Shown one piece after another: positions 10,603 to 21,480 of a DNA stretch of 64,000 nucleotides; positions within the stretch are counted from its first letter, which is position 1, and the number at the start of each line of letters is the position of its first letter. Below the pieces are notes generated by a model, which saw nothing but the letters and a program-made list of their open reading frames with translations, made no database searches and had not been told where the DNA came from. The position numbers were made by a program, and so were the translations under genes. Origin of the DNA: Nansenia antarctica. Taxonomy: Eukaryota; Chordata; Actinopteri; Argentiniformes; Microstomatidae. The stretch lies in assembly GCA_963989245.1 (NCBI GenBank), contig OZ022339.1:61210853-61274852 (forward strand). The letters are read 5' to 3'.

Positions 10603-12162
10603 ATTTTATTTTTTATTTATTTACCAGGGACAGTGCACATTAATCAACAAATCAGTTTCCACATCAATGTAAATGCGCCAGAGTTATGAGTAAATGAGCT
10701 AATTTCCATCTGTAGTCCCTGAGCAGGCCATTACAAAATGAATGGTGTAGTGTCATTAAAAACATCAGCAAGCACAACAAAACGACACAACAGGCAATAC
10801 ACTACATGACAATACAAGACAAAGCAAGACAATACAAGATATACAAGCAGGCACCGCAAAATGACGCAACAATACACAGATACATGACAAAGTGACGAAT
10901 ATAATTAAAAACAGTGTTTACGAGGAGTGCTTGAAATAAGTATGATCACATAAGTATGATCACAAATTTGGTTTAGTTTAAGCCACCCCTTAAGTTTAAG
11001 TTTAAAAGTTAGAAAGCTATTGCACTGTCTTAGATCAGTAGGAAGCGTATTCCAGTAATGGATGGCTCTGACTGAGAAGACTGTTTGCCCAAACTTACTA
11101 CGTCTAAATGGTACATCACAGTCTCCTCTAGTAGTTGCCCTTGTTGCCCTGCTATTACTATCCTTCTGAGTTATAAACTGACTCAGTGGAGGAGGTGCAA
11201 GCCCATGTAGAACCTTAAAAATTAGGCAAGCATCTGCAAAACGTTTAAAACTAACAAAATTAAATACATTGTACTTTTGTACTATATGGCAATGGTAGCT
11301 ATGGTAGCTATTGGCCTTTTGGTCAAGTGTCTTAAACGTTTTTTTGTAAAGGGAGTCAAGTGGCCTCAGAGTTATTGCATTTGCTTGTGATCAGCTTGTA
11401 AAACAGTATGATATATGGGAGAAGATCATGGCATGCATGAAGAGCTTGGCTGCCTCTATTGTTAAATATGGTCGTATGTGTCTGAAATGAACCAGGTTAA
11501 ATGACAGTATTTATCACTTTTTTAACGTGCTTTTTGAATGTTAGGTTTGAATCTAGAATGATTCCGAGGTATTTGAACTCTGAGACCACATTGAGCTTTA
11601 CTCCCTTAACAAAAACATCGGGTTGGTGAGTCTCTATAGGTTTACATGATAAAAACATACAGACAGTTTTACTTTTATTGAGGTGTAGGCATGCATTTTC
11701 TAACCAGTCGGATACATGGACCATGGCTGCAGTTAATTTGTGTGCAGCTTGTTGTTTGTTCTTAGCATGTATATAAAGGACTGTGTCATCAGCATACATT
11801 TGTATGCTGACCGATGGACAGATTGAGGGCAGGTCATTGATATACAGGCTAAAAGAAATAGGGCCCAGTATTGATCCTTGAGGGACACCGATGTTACAGG
11901 TAAGGTAAGATGAGTTTCCAATGCGCACACATTGCTGCCTGTTTGTTAAATAGGAATTTATCCATTTAATAGCATCAGTAGAAAAATGTAAATGTGATAG
12001 TTTTGACAGAAGTACATCATGATTTACAGTATCAGAAGCCTTTTTTAAGTCCAAGAAGACTGCACCTACCACACCACCTCCATCAAGTTTTGCTTTTACA
12101 TTTTCAAGAAAATAGCAGTTGGCTGTTTCGGTAGAGTGGTTATTGCGAAAGCCAAACTGCAT
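10603..12162 (-). mobile_element. CR1/L2-group LINE, RT and 3' UTR (5'-truncated)
   Basis: The minus-strand frame 11497-12162 begins MQFGFRNNHSTETANCYFL and contains the RT motifs AVFLDLKKASDTVNH, GVPQGSILGP and QMYADDTVLYIHA. It matches the longer copy at 20504-23512 in order and content. A frameshift near 11505 moves the coding sequence to another frame, which continues to about 10930 (LIFKVLHGLAPPPLSQFI and FSVRAIHYWNTLP). The 3' UTR then ends in 'agtgcac...tccctggtaaataaataaa' at 10603. The upstream part is missing: at 12162 it abuts the (GAAT)n tail of the next LINE. Confidence 0.85.
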
Positions 12163-13555
12163 TGAATGAATGAATGAATGAATGAATGGTCTTTATTGTC
12201 ATTTATACAGTACAGGTACCATACAACGAAATGTAGTAGGGGGGGCTCCCCTGGTGCTTGGAAAAAGACTAAAAACAAGAGGGCCAAGGGTAAAATAAAA
12301 AAGGGAAAAGAGCTGGTTTATCTACTATACTATACTACTATACAATAAAACACTGTGCTGTACTCTATGCTATGCTATAAATATCCCAACGTTTCCTATA
12401 TCTGAACCTTATGTACACAAGGGTTGTCATATTGCACATAGTATTGTTGCACATTCATTTAAAGTGTCGCAGTTAGCAGGTTTGAAATGTCCACAGTTGT
12501 ATTTCAATATTGCACTTATGTTTACAATCTAGTAGCTGCCATCAAGTTGTATAGATTGTCCAGGGCCTAGAACCTAGGTCTTTGCTGTGTTCAGGGCCTG
12601 AATGGCCCTAGGGTAGAAGCTGAGCTTCAGTCTATTTGTCCGTGCGGACATGGTCCTGAACCGCCTGCCTGAGCGCAGCCTAACAAAGTGTTCGTTCCCA
12701 GGGTGGGATGGGTCCCTGGAGATCTTGGTGGCCTTCCTGAGGCAGCGTGTGTTGTACAGCTCTTCCAGAGAGGGGAGCGGGGGGGGCGATGATCTTCTGG
12801 GCCGATCTCACGACTCTCTGTAGCGCTTTCCTCTCTGCGGCTGTGCAGCTGGAGAACCACACACAAATGCAGTAGGTGAGGATGCTCTCCACTGTGCAGT
12901 GGTAGAAGGTCACAAGCAGCTCCAGTCTGAGGTGGTATTTCCTGACGACTCTCAGGAAGTAGAGCTGCTGTTGTGCCTTCTTGATGATGGCTGCTGTGTT
13001 GGTCCTCCAGGACAGGTCCTCCTGTATGTGCACCCCCAGGAATCGGAGAGTTGAGACTCTCTCCACGCTCCCTCCATCGACTAGCAGGGGCTGGACCGCA
13101 GATTTTTTCCTCCTGAAGTCCACAAATATTTCCTGGGTCTTTAGCTGGTTTAGCAGCTTGCCCAGCTGCTCCACCTCATCCCTGTACGCCGCCTCGTCCC
13201 CCCCCCGAGATGCAGCCCACCACAGTGGTGTCGTCTGCAAACTTTATGATGGAGTTGCTGGGGTGGACGGGGGTGAAGTCGTAGGTGTAGAGGTTGTAGA
13301 GGATGGGGCTCAGCACGCAGCCCTGGGGGGACCCAGTGCTGAGTCTGAGGGCTGTGGAGGTGTGGGAGCCCATCCGCACTCTCTGGGGGCGGTCAGACAG
13401 GAAGTCCTTGATCCATGCGCAGATGGAGTGTGATAGTCCCAGGTCTAGTAGTTTGGTCACTAGCCTGTCTGGAAGGATAGTGTTGAAAGCAGAGCTGAAG
13501 TCCACAAAGAGCAGGTGCAGAGGGAAATGGCCCAAGTTTAGGTGTTCAGTCAGCT
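12163..13555 (-). mobile_element. L2-like LINE, 5'-truncated RT plus 3' UTR (copy 2)
   Basis: The minus strand encodes an RT starting at LLFVDFSSAFNTILPDRL and running through GSPQGCVLSPILYNLYT and IIKFADDTTVVG (13176-13535). It continues in a second frame (12680-13240) with VERVSTLRFLGVHIQEDLSW, LYFLRVVRKYHLRL and ILTYCICVWFSSCTAAERK. The two frames overlap at a nine-C run near 13198-13206, the likely frameshift site. The 3' end at 12163 carries the (CATT)n tail shared with copies 1 and 3. The endonuclease is missing. It is the longest of the three L2-like copies. Confidence 0.85.
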
Positions 13556-13800
13556 CTAATCCTCTTATCTCTTATCTACTAATCCTGTTGCACCAAACTT
13601 TAAACCTAGTTCAAATGTATTTTTTATTATTATTATTCCTGGTTAAATCTAAACATTTGGCAATCTCAGTTTAATTTCCATTTAAACCTAGATTAAATTC
13701 AAGTCTGTTGCACCAGTAATTTTAAACCTAGTCTAAAGATGGATTAACAGTTATATTTAAACCACCCCTGGAATAGGTTTAAGTTAGGTTCTATTTTAGT
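13556..13800. mobile_element. Right piece of an interrupted 'gttgcacc' DNA-element-like repeat
   Basis: Repeated motifs 'gttgcacca' (13587, 13707) and 'tttaaaccta' (several) recur here and at 10555-10602. Terminal repeats could not be delimited, so the class is uncertain. Confidence 0.35.
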
Positions 13801-14432
13801 TTTATTTACAAAATGGCTGCATATCTTCACTGGATGGGAATAGAGGAAAGCGTTTCTTGCAGGAAAATTCAAGACAGATTAAACCCAATTGAATTTTATA
13901 ACAAGTGAGGTTTCCCAACGGTATAGATTTACAAAAACCTGTTTACTGTCATATATCTCAATAGGAAGGTTGGACCAGCCATCAAGCATGGAAGCGAGAG
14001 GAACTCACTGCTGTGACACCAGTTCTCCAGCTCCTAGTAGCTCCACAGTCTTCAGAATAGCCAGCAGAGTGTCAAAGGTATATAATAATGTACCAGCCAT
14101 CTACCAGCCCCCCGCCCCCTCATTGTGGATGAGCTGCAGAAGTAAGTAAGCTTTTGGGATTTTGTTTGATCTTGATCTTGACAGTTAACCTGGTATGTAC
14201 CAGGTTAGTTCTGAGGTATAAATTACCTTACTGAGCAAGGCTTTCTTTAAGACACATTCAGGGAACGGACTCTCACTAAAATTTGCAAGACTTAAATAAG
14301 CCTGGATTTTCGTTTAACGACGTTGATGGAATACCCTCTTGTATTTGACTTGGGATATTTGTTTCCTGTTATCGCTCCTTGCTGCCTCTGTTGCCCCCAC
14401 AATCGTCAAGGCCAACTCTGAACTATATTGAG
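13801..14432. other. Gene-free stretch
   Basis: AT-rich non-coding sequence. A short open frame at 13889-14149 shows no family resemblance. An imperfect 'aacctggta...taccaggtt' inverted repeat lies at about 14188-14206. Confidence 0.4.
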
Positions 14433-14598
14433 CACAGTGGAGACAGTTGAAGGTAGAAATCAGAAGACTGGCTCAGTGTAATGCATGAAACAGAATGAGG
14501 AATGGTAACCAAATCAAACCATTCCTCATTCCATTGCATGCATTGCATGCGCACTGAGCCCATCTTCGGATTTCTACCTCCACCAGCCCCTGTTGAGT
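14433..14598. mobile_element. Palindromic MITE, complete (copy C)
   Basis: Two arms of about 80 bp are inverted copies of each other, separated by a loop of about 12 bp (14514-14525, 'aaccaaatcaaa'). Left-arm 'ggtagaaatcagaagactgg' pairs with right-arm 'catcttcggatttctacc', and 'gaatgaggaatgg' pairs with 'ccattcctcattc'. It has no coding capacity. This long foldback shows that the single arms at 4655, 7245 and 58581 belong to one family. Confidence 0.8.
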
Positions 14599-14726
14599 GA
14601 TGCAATCCTTGTCCTATAATTGACCAATGCCTTAGCTTCTGCTTTAAATCAATGTTACTGTATGACCCTTGAATCGCTAATGTGTGTTTGAGCACTACTC
14701 TGACAACAAGGTCATAGAGAACAGGG

Positions 14727-14776
14727 GCACACACACACACACACACGTATGTACACACGCACGCACGCACACACTT
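14727..14776. repeat. (CA)n microsatellite
   Basis: CA-rich tract interrupted by GTAT and GCACGCACGC. Confidence 0.9.
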
Positions 14777-14895
14777 ACATTTACAGTGATCCGGGTGATG
14801 GTACTGATCATAGTCTTTGTATTTCTGTACTGGTTGCTTCACACAGCAGTATTTTTGTGCAAAAGCAGATCAGAAGCTATGTCAGCTTTATCTTG

Positions 14896-15022
<127 letters not shown>

Positions 15023-15396
15023 ATCAACAACCATGATCAGTCTTCTCAAATATTTCTCAGCAAAACAGCAACTTTATCCAGTGGACCATTTTGAAAATTG
15101 AATGATGAAGCCTGACGAACCCTGCACTGCAATTATCTTACCCCTGCTCCGAGTGGACATTTCACATGACATTCTGTCTCCCCCCACATTCACCTTTCAC
15201 TCAAAATGCAGAGGAACCTCTCAATCACCTATACATTTTTTAAATATATACAGTATAACAGGTGTGGTTATTTCACATGTTGATGTATTCAGATTACTTA
15301 CTTTACTTAGGCCTTTAAATTCCCTAGGGAACATAGGCCATCCTCTCTGGTCTTGTGCTCTCCGATCCAGTTGTTGCCATGACAGCCCTTCTGCCT

Positions 15397-15720
15397 TCAT
15401 CTCCTGTTCTGTGGTTCTTCTCCAGGTGTTCTAGGTCTTCCTCTCTTCCTCCTGCCTTGTGGGTTGCATGTTAGAGCCAGCTGCTTTGCAGTTGATTTAT
15501 TTTGTTTTCTGAATGTGTGGCCTATCCAGTTCCATTTTCTCCTCCTGATTTGGATTTCCCACAGGTTGCTGTTTGAGATGGTGTTGGGCAAGTAGATTCC
15601 CATGAGGTGTTGGAGGCAGCAGTTAATGAAGGTCTGTAGTTTGTTGAGTATGTTGGTGGTTGTCTTCCAGGTTTCAGATCCGTAAAGTAGAGTGGATTTG
15701 ACATTTGAGTTGAAGATTTT
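15397..15720 (-). mobile_element. RTE-like LINE, C-terminal ORF fragment
   Basis: The minus strand carries STLLYGSETWKTTTNIL, then LQTFINCCLQHLMGIYLP and IQIRRRKWNWIGHTFRK, then NPQGRRKRGRPRTP. This is the characteristic C-terminal tail of a LINE that I recall as RTE-like (R-W-x-W-I-G-H and G-R-x-K-R-G-R-P-R). It lies downstream, in element orientation, of the RT piece at 15897-16105. The intervening RT catalytic region is missing, so the copy has a large internal deletion or replacement. Confidence 0.7.
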
Positions 15721-15896
15721 TTGTTTGGTCTTTATGGAGGTACATTTGTGTCTTAATGTTGCAATCCCCCCCCAAAAAAACTTGCAATCAAAAAATAAAG
15801 TTTAATTCTTGAGTGATAGGTTTTTTGTTTTCCATATTTTGTTTAAATTAGAATTTTAAATGTTGTCTGTGCTTTTCCAATTCTCGCTTTGCACCC

Positions 15897-16105
15897 CAGT
15901 CAGGACCTCAAAGGCCTCTGATAGGCATCCTTCATGGAGAACTTGGCATTGCATCCCTTGGTAGGTGCTCTTGGTGATGCTGATGAACTTTTGTGGGATG
16001 CCATGGTGCGCCATCAATTTCCACAGCATCTCCCGATCCACACTGTCAAAAGCCTTTTCAAAATCTATGAAATTAAGATATACAGGAGAGTTCCATTTGA
16101 TGGAT
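15897..16105 (-). mobile_element. RTE-like LINE, RT N-terminal fragment
   Basis: The minus strand encodes YLNFIDFEKAFDSVDREMLW, then LMAHHGIPQKFISI and STYQGMQCQVLHEG, then a truncated TGV where family members continue to R-Q-G-C. This is the RT region containing the first catalytic aspartate (F-x-D-F-x-K-A-F-D). It breaks off at about 15897, before the catalytic double-Asp motif. Confidence 0.75.
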
Positions 16106-16544
16106 TGCTCACATACACTTCCGTGTATGTCGTCATTTTCTCTTTAGCTTACGATACTGAAGAGTCTTCCTTACCAAGATTTCTGTATTTTTTTGTTTTC
16201 ATCAATGTTTCTGTAGCTTTTTTTGTAGTTTTGTATGTATTCAGATTGGTTGTTTTAATTTACATATAAATACGATTTAATGCCATTGGTCACACTTGCA
16301 GATTGGGGAGGAGTAGAAGAGAATATAAACCAGTGGCACTCACAAATACATTTAAAGTTTTTAACATTAATTAGCAAGGACATGCACAGGTACTGTTGCC
16401 CTGGCAACTGCCCGTTTACCCTGATTGGCTGAGTTGCCCCTCTGGAGAGACTTTTTTTAAATGTTGTTTATTGAACGTTAAAAATTAACAAGCAGAAGAA
16501 GCACACTCACTTTTGCCACCACAGTTGAAAACATCGCGCAAGTT
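16106..16544. other. Gene-free stretch
   Basis: No recognisable gene or repeat. Confidence 0.4.
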
Positions 16545-16880
16545 GTTGCTATGTTGTTAGACGAGTGTTTCTCAAAGTGTGGGGCGCACCCCCACAAGGG
16601 GGCGCAATGGCATTCCTGGGGGGAGGCGCGGAGGTCAACAATGGCGCTTTTCCACTACAGGGCTGGCCCCGTTTATTATCCTCTTTCCACTGCCAAAAGT
16701 ACCCGTGCCATTTCTGGTACCCGTGCCGAACAAGAACTAAAATAGTTCTTGTTCGGGATGGGTAGCGAAAGTTGGGGAAAGGTACTTTTTTGCCAGGCTG
16801 CGTGTGACGTGTGACGCTGCACTGTTGATTGGTCAATGGAAATCGTCATCCCATGTTCATAGATTTCTTCGCTAACCGCC
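16545..16880. mobile_element. Fragments of non-autonomous DNA transposons
   Basis: 'gtgtttctcaaagtgtgggg' at 16565 resembles the terminal repeat of hAT-type elements. It is followed at 16640 by 'cgcttttccactacagggc', and later by a short palindrome 'aagaactaaaatagttctt' at 16732-16750, features of fish MITEs. Ends and target duplications could not be fixed. Confidence 0.35.
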
Positions 16881-17439
16881 ATCTTTAAATACCACAACAG
16901 ATTTCGCTCTAGGAAAATGTCACTACTGTTTCTGTAATAGCTTATTAATAAAGATTCGAAAATTATCGAAAATTATGCTGACCATCGTATTATCTTAGTT
17001 TAATGTCATTTCAATGCATCATAGAACTTTTATTTACAACAAGCATAACAAAAAAATCGCTATTATGGCGATGTGCTGTGCCTATGGTGTTCCTCAGTCC
17101 AGCGGCAGTCAAATGCCGGTAGATTCGTGTCTTGGAGGAAGCATGATACTCGCTCAGAGTTCATCTCGCTTTAGCCCCTCCAAATGTCTGTGCACGTCCT
17201 TGAATTAGAGTAAATAGCTGGTACCATTTGGCTCAATTAACTAAAGCATTAACCTTTGACAAGTCACTTAACTGTCTGTATACCATAGCTATACTAATGC
17301 TTAAATCTGAAGCATTAGCTTGGGGATAACATCAGGTAGATGGTTAGTACTGTAGGCTGCTCTTGTTGGCTCACCTCAGGCTGTGGAGAATGGTCTAGCT
17401 TGGGCAGCTGTATACTGTAGAAACACTCGCTATGAGACC
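16881..17439. other. Gene-free stretch before the Gypsy element
   Basis: No gag-like frame, 5' LTR or other recognisable feature was found, so the Gypsy element that follows lacks its 5' half. Confidence 0.4.
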
Positions 17440-18383
17440 ATTGTAAGTTTGCCCACTGACAAAGAAATGAACGGTACACCCGAATGCCATTCGGCTCCCA
17501 GAATGCTTCCAGAAGGTCATGACCACCGTCCTGGCTGCTATCCCTGGGGTCGCCTTGTTCTTGGATGACATTGTGGTGCATGCCCCGGATGTGCCAACAC
17601 ATGACGAGCGGCTCCACAGAGTGTTTGCAGCCCTCCTGTGGAATAATCTGACCTTAAACAGGGAGAAATGCTCCTTTGTCGCCAACACTATCGACTTCGT
17701 AGGGTTCCGCCTGACAGCCAGGGGCATCACACCTCTCCAGTCCAATGTTGACACTGTACATCGGATCCTGGAGCCCACCTCAGCCTCCCAGATAGCCTCG
17801 TTCCTGGGCATGGCGGCATACTATCTCCGGTTCTTGCCAGAGTACTCACAGACCACAGCTGCCCTTTGTCAACTCCTCAGAAAGGAGGAGCTATGGAATT
17901 GGACTGCAGCATGCTTGAGGACGTTCCGCTCGCTGAAGTTCCAGCTCACCACAACCCTCGCCCTGGCGCATTTTGACCCGTCCAGCCCTACCCTTGTTAC
18001 CTGTGATGCTTCAGCCGGGGCAGTGGGGGCCGTCCTCTCACAGGTGCAGGATGGCACCGAGCAACCAGTTGCCTTTGCTTCCAGGGCACTTAAGCCCACT
18101 GAGCAGAGGTATTCGGTCAACGAACGCGAAGCCCTAGCCTGTGTCTGGGCATGTGAGAGGTGGCACCTTTACCTATGGTAAAGTTCACTCTCCGTACGGA
18201 CCATCAGGCCCTCACCACAGTGCTGTCTACTTCGGGCAGTGGTTACAGGCCCCTCTGTCTGCACAGGTGGGGGGAGCGACACAGGCAGTACGACTACCAG
18301 CTCAGGTTTGACCCAGGGAGGGACAACGTGGTCGCTGACCTCCTCTCTTGGTCGATCGACGCCCCCACTCCAACTGTCTCCCC
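17440..18383 (+). mobile_element. Ty3/Gypsy pol fragment 1: reverse transcriptase and RNase H
   Basis: After a broken TRMPFG motif at about 17475 and a small frame-disrupting deletion near 17500, the frame 17519-18181 carries the RT catalytic motif LDDIVVHA. It then shows CSFVANTIDFVGFRLTARGI, FLGMAAYYLRFLPEYSQ and the RNase H start PTLVTCDASAGAVGAVLSQ, with FASRALKPTEQRYSVNEREA. A one-base frameshift near 18175 moves the rest of RNase H (KFTLRTDHQALTTVL and YDYQLRFDPGRDNVVADLLS) to the next frame. This is typical of chromovirus-like Metaviridae in fish. The copy is non-functional and is interrupted at 18383 by a hAT element. The element's later parts are at 19191-19723 and 27686-28820. Confidence 0.9.
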
Positions 18384-19182
18384 CAGGGACGCAGGAAGGG
18401 GGGTGCTGAGGGTGCTGCAGCACCCCCTAGCGGCAGGCAGAAGGAGCTCCTCCTGCCTGAATTAAAAAAATAAAAAAAATATTCAAACAATAATTTAAAA
18501 CAATATAATAACTATTGTTGCTTTTGGGAATAAAAATAAATGTGTTTTTTGTAATAAATGTAAAAATGTGTTTGTTAGTTTTAATGTTAGTGATCACTTG
18601 GTCATATCTTGCTAGGGAATCTCTGAGTTCTTTAGCAAAAATGCTAAATCAGCCAGAACAATTGAAGTGGAGTTGGAAGAAGTTGCTGAGCTTAACAACA
18701 CTCCCATTAATGCTCTACTGTCGGACGTTGTTGAGAAAGAGCAACAGACGGCCAGAAACGTATTAGAACTGATATTCAGATCCATCCGATTCTTCGGCAG
18801 CGAAGGGCTTCCGTTAAGAGGCAATAACAATCGACATGGAGTGCTGTCTGTAATAATGGTCAACATCATGTTTGTGGACATTGTGGGACACTGTGAGCTG
18901 AGTGGAAATTACTGTAAATTCCAACACATTGTTGGTAAAATATTTAACGTTACGTCTTTGTAGTGTGTGGGTGCGTGCGTGCGTGCTTAACTATTATTGC
19001 CCGTGCATTGGGGCCCGTCGTTATGCCACTGTGTGCGTGTGAGCGAACGAGCAATCAGCGAGAGGTAGGGAGGGAGGGAGGGAGAGAAATCGTTATAATT
19101 TTTTCCCTGGCAATTTTTTTCCCTGTAGCGTATATAGACAGCACCTCAGCACCCCCAGTCAAAATACCTTCCCGCGTGCCTG
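18384..19182 (+). mobile_element. Non-autonomous hAT element with 8-bp target duplication
   Basis: The 799-bp insert is flanked by GTCTCCCC at 18376-18383 and 19183-19190, an exact 8-bp duplication as hAT elements make. The ends are inverted: left CAGGGACGCAGGAAG against right (reverse complement) CAGGCACGCGGGAAG, both followed by GGGGTGCTGAGG-type sequence. Inside, the + frame 18667-18963 encodes EVELEEVAELNNTPINALL and QQTARNVLELIFRSIRFFG. From memory this resembles the N-terminal transposase region of ZMYM1-like hAT proteins. The catalytic domain is gone, so this is a deletion derivative. Confidence 0.85.
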
Positions 19183-19190
19183 GTCTCCCC

Positions 19191-19723
19191 TGATGATGAC
19201 ACCAAGCCAGAGCTCATACAGATGCTGCATGGGCCCCTGCAAACAGCGGTGTTGTTGGGAGAACTGCAGCGGGAGTCAGAACAGGACCCTATGCCTGTCC
19301 ACTCTTCACACCTATATACGCACTGGATGGCCATTACGGGTGCCGGATGACCTGGCCCTGTTCGCTAGGGTCCGACACAAACTCTCATTCTGGGGGGACG
19401 TCTGTGTCTCCAGGGGCCTCTGCACTGTGATCCCTGCGTGCTCGTGTCAACGAAGCAACGATGCCGCGACCTGGTGTGTTGGCCAGGCATTGACTGCAAT
19501 ATTTAAATCATGGTCAAGGACTGTGTGCTGTGTCTACTCAGCCAGAAAAGTGGATTGCCAGCCAGACTTTTGTGGAGAGATCCACGGCCGAGGGGTCCCA
19601 CACCACCACCGCTTTCTGGCGGACCTCCATTCTAAATGGGCTGAAGTGGCCCCAGCATGAACGGTCACAACACAAGTCATCATCAAGATCCTGGATGACC
19701 TGTTTACACAATGGGATTTGCCA
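19191..19723 (+). mobile_element. Ty3/Gypsy pol fragment 2: zinc-binding and N-terminal integrase
   Basis: Directly after the hAT insertion the + strand resumes with DDTKPELIQMLHGPLQTAVL. Through several frame changes it gives TKQRCRDL.CWPGID (the integrase HHCC-adjacent W-x-P-G-I motif), VKDCVLC and the CGEIHG..HHHRF..DLHSKW core of the integrase catalytic domain. The sequence stops at about 19723 inside the stretch preceding TTDNGPQF. The remainder of that domain is found 8 kb further on at 27686. Confidence 0.85.
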
Positions 19724-20503
19724 CAAAAAAACATGGCTGAAGCAGGTAGCACAGGTGTGCGGGGAGCTTTTAACTTTCGGTTTTTTAAACTTTTTAGACA
19801 CCGGGCCACATTCGATTACAAAGCTAGCCTATAACGGCAACTTTATGCAACTAAATGCACTGCCGACGAAACATTTTGGATTCGGCAAACATGTTTTGCT
19901 GCAAGCGTTTGTCAACACCGCAGGCCACGAGCAAATCAAACGCAGCAGCACTGCCCAACACAAACGTCAAAGCGACAATCTTATTATCATCACAATCTAC
20001 TTACTTTTGAGTGGAGATCTGCACCCCTGTCCTGGACTGATTACCGACGCCAGCAATGGAGACATCAAATGCAACAATTCTGCCTCTCAGGTATGTGATC
20101 ACAACAGAGATTCGAAAATTCTTGAATGTATGCACCAACCTAATCTGATGCCAATCGTCTCCTGTCTGATTGGCGTGGATGGACCGGAGGAGCGACATCA
20201 ACTCGGGGACTCATTTATTGATATCTCGGGGAACGGAGAAGTGAATTGGAGCGCAACACCAATGTCTCCCAGGATGGTCGGCTGAACGCGCGTCACCGGC
20301 TGGGATCCACTGCTGTCAGAGAACCAGGAGAACCGCTGCACTGGGCGAGGGAGGCGTCGGTGGCCGGCTGGTCACCACCGAGGGAACGACTATTCACCCA
20401 GTCCATGACTCGAACTACTTCAATCGTCCAAACAACAAGGAAGCTGGTAAATCCGCGCAATACACGACTGACCCAATCCTGAAAAAAATACCGTAACCTG
20501 GCT

Positions 20504-21451
20504 TTGAAAAAACACCGCAAACTGAAACTAAAAACTGTTAATCACTCTTTACTGATCTGGGACCCGCGACACAAACCGAGTGGTATTTTAGGAGGTCACA
20601 TTAACATCCGCAGCCTTTCCCCAAAGGCTGAGCAAATACACCATCTTCTTACTAACTCTAACTTGGACTTCCTAGGCCTAAGTGAGACTTGGTTACATTG
20701 TAACTCTCCATCCGCTGTATTAAATGTCCCAGGGTACAACACGTTTAGACTAGACCGATTGGCTGACAGACATGGTGGTGTCATGATTTATATCAAAGAC
20801 CATTTTAACTGTCAACTAATAAACTGGTCTTTCGAACATGACTTAGAATGCATCGGTCTGAATGTACAGCTTTCTCGAGAAATGTCTTTTGTGCTCATTT
20901 TTGTTTATCGCCCACCTTCTGCTAGCAAGGATTTTTACATTACATTCAAAAAGCTACTTCAAGAGTGTGACTCAAAAACAGAAGTGATTGTACTTGGTGA
21001 CCTGAATTGTAACTGTCTAGACAAGTCAATTAGGAAACCTCTTAAGCAGCTCACAGACGGTCTGGAGTTTAAACAACTTCTAGATGGCCCAACTAGAATA
21101 ACTGCATCCTCCCAGACACAGATAGACCTGATCTTCAGCAACAAGCCTGAAAGAGTAGTCAAGACATATAATGTCATTACTGGTCTTTCTGATCATAACC
21201 TGACACTACTGTCCAGAAAACTGACTAAGAAACATCCATTTAATCCAGTTGAGCAATTAAGGATCCCCGACAAGGAAATGGATAACTTTGAAAGAGCAGT
21301 GCAACAGATTGGTTGGAATAACATCCTCACTGGGAACAGCGTAGAGGTAGACTCCAAGACACTAGCAACCAAACTACAAAGTCTAGTCAACACATTTACT
21401 CAAAAAGTGAAAGGAAAGAAAACTCCCTTCCCTGGTTCAACACCGAGATAG
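20504..21451 (+). pseudogene. LINE endonuclease domain (AP-type EN), frameshifted from RT
   Basis: The frame carries the motifs of an apurinic/apyrimidinic-like endonuclease: GHINIRSL near the start, LDFLGLSETWL, GGVMIYIKDHF, VYRPPSASKDF, VIVLGDLNCNCLD, IDLIFSN and GLSDHNL. These correspond to the metal-binding and catalytic Asn, Glu, Tyr/Arg, Asp-x-Asn and Ser-Asp-His positions. The upstream region at 19757-20285 encodes a hydrophobic ITIYLLLSGDLHPCPGL segment, which fish LINEs place N-terminal to EN. A frameshift near 21415-21425 (A-rich 'gaaagaaaa') separates EN from the RT that follows. Confidence 0.85.
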
Positions 21452-21480
21452 TTAACCTGATAAAAGAAAGAGACTTTGCT

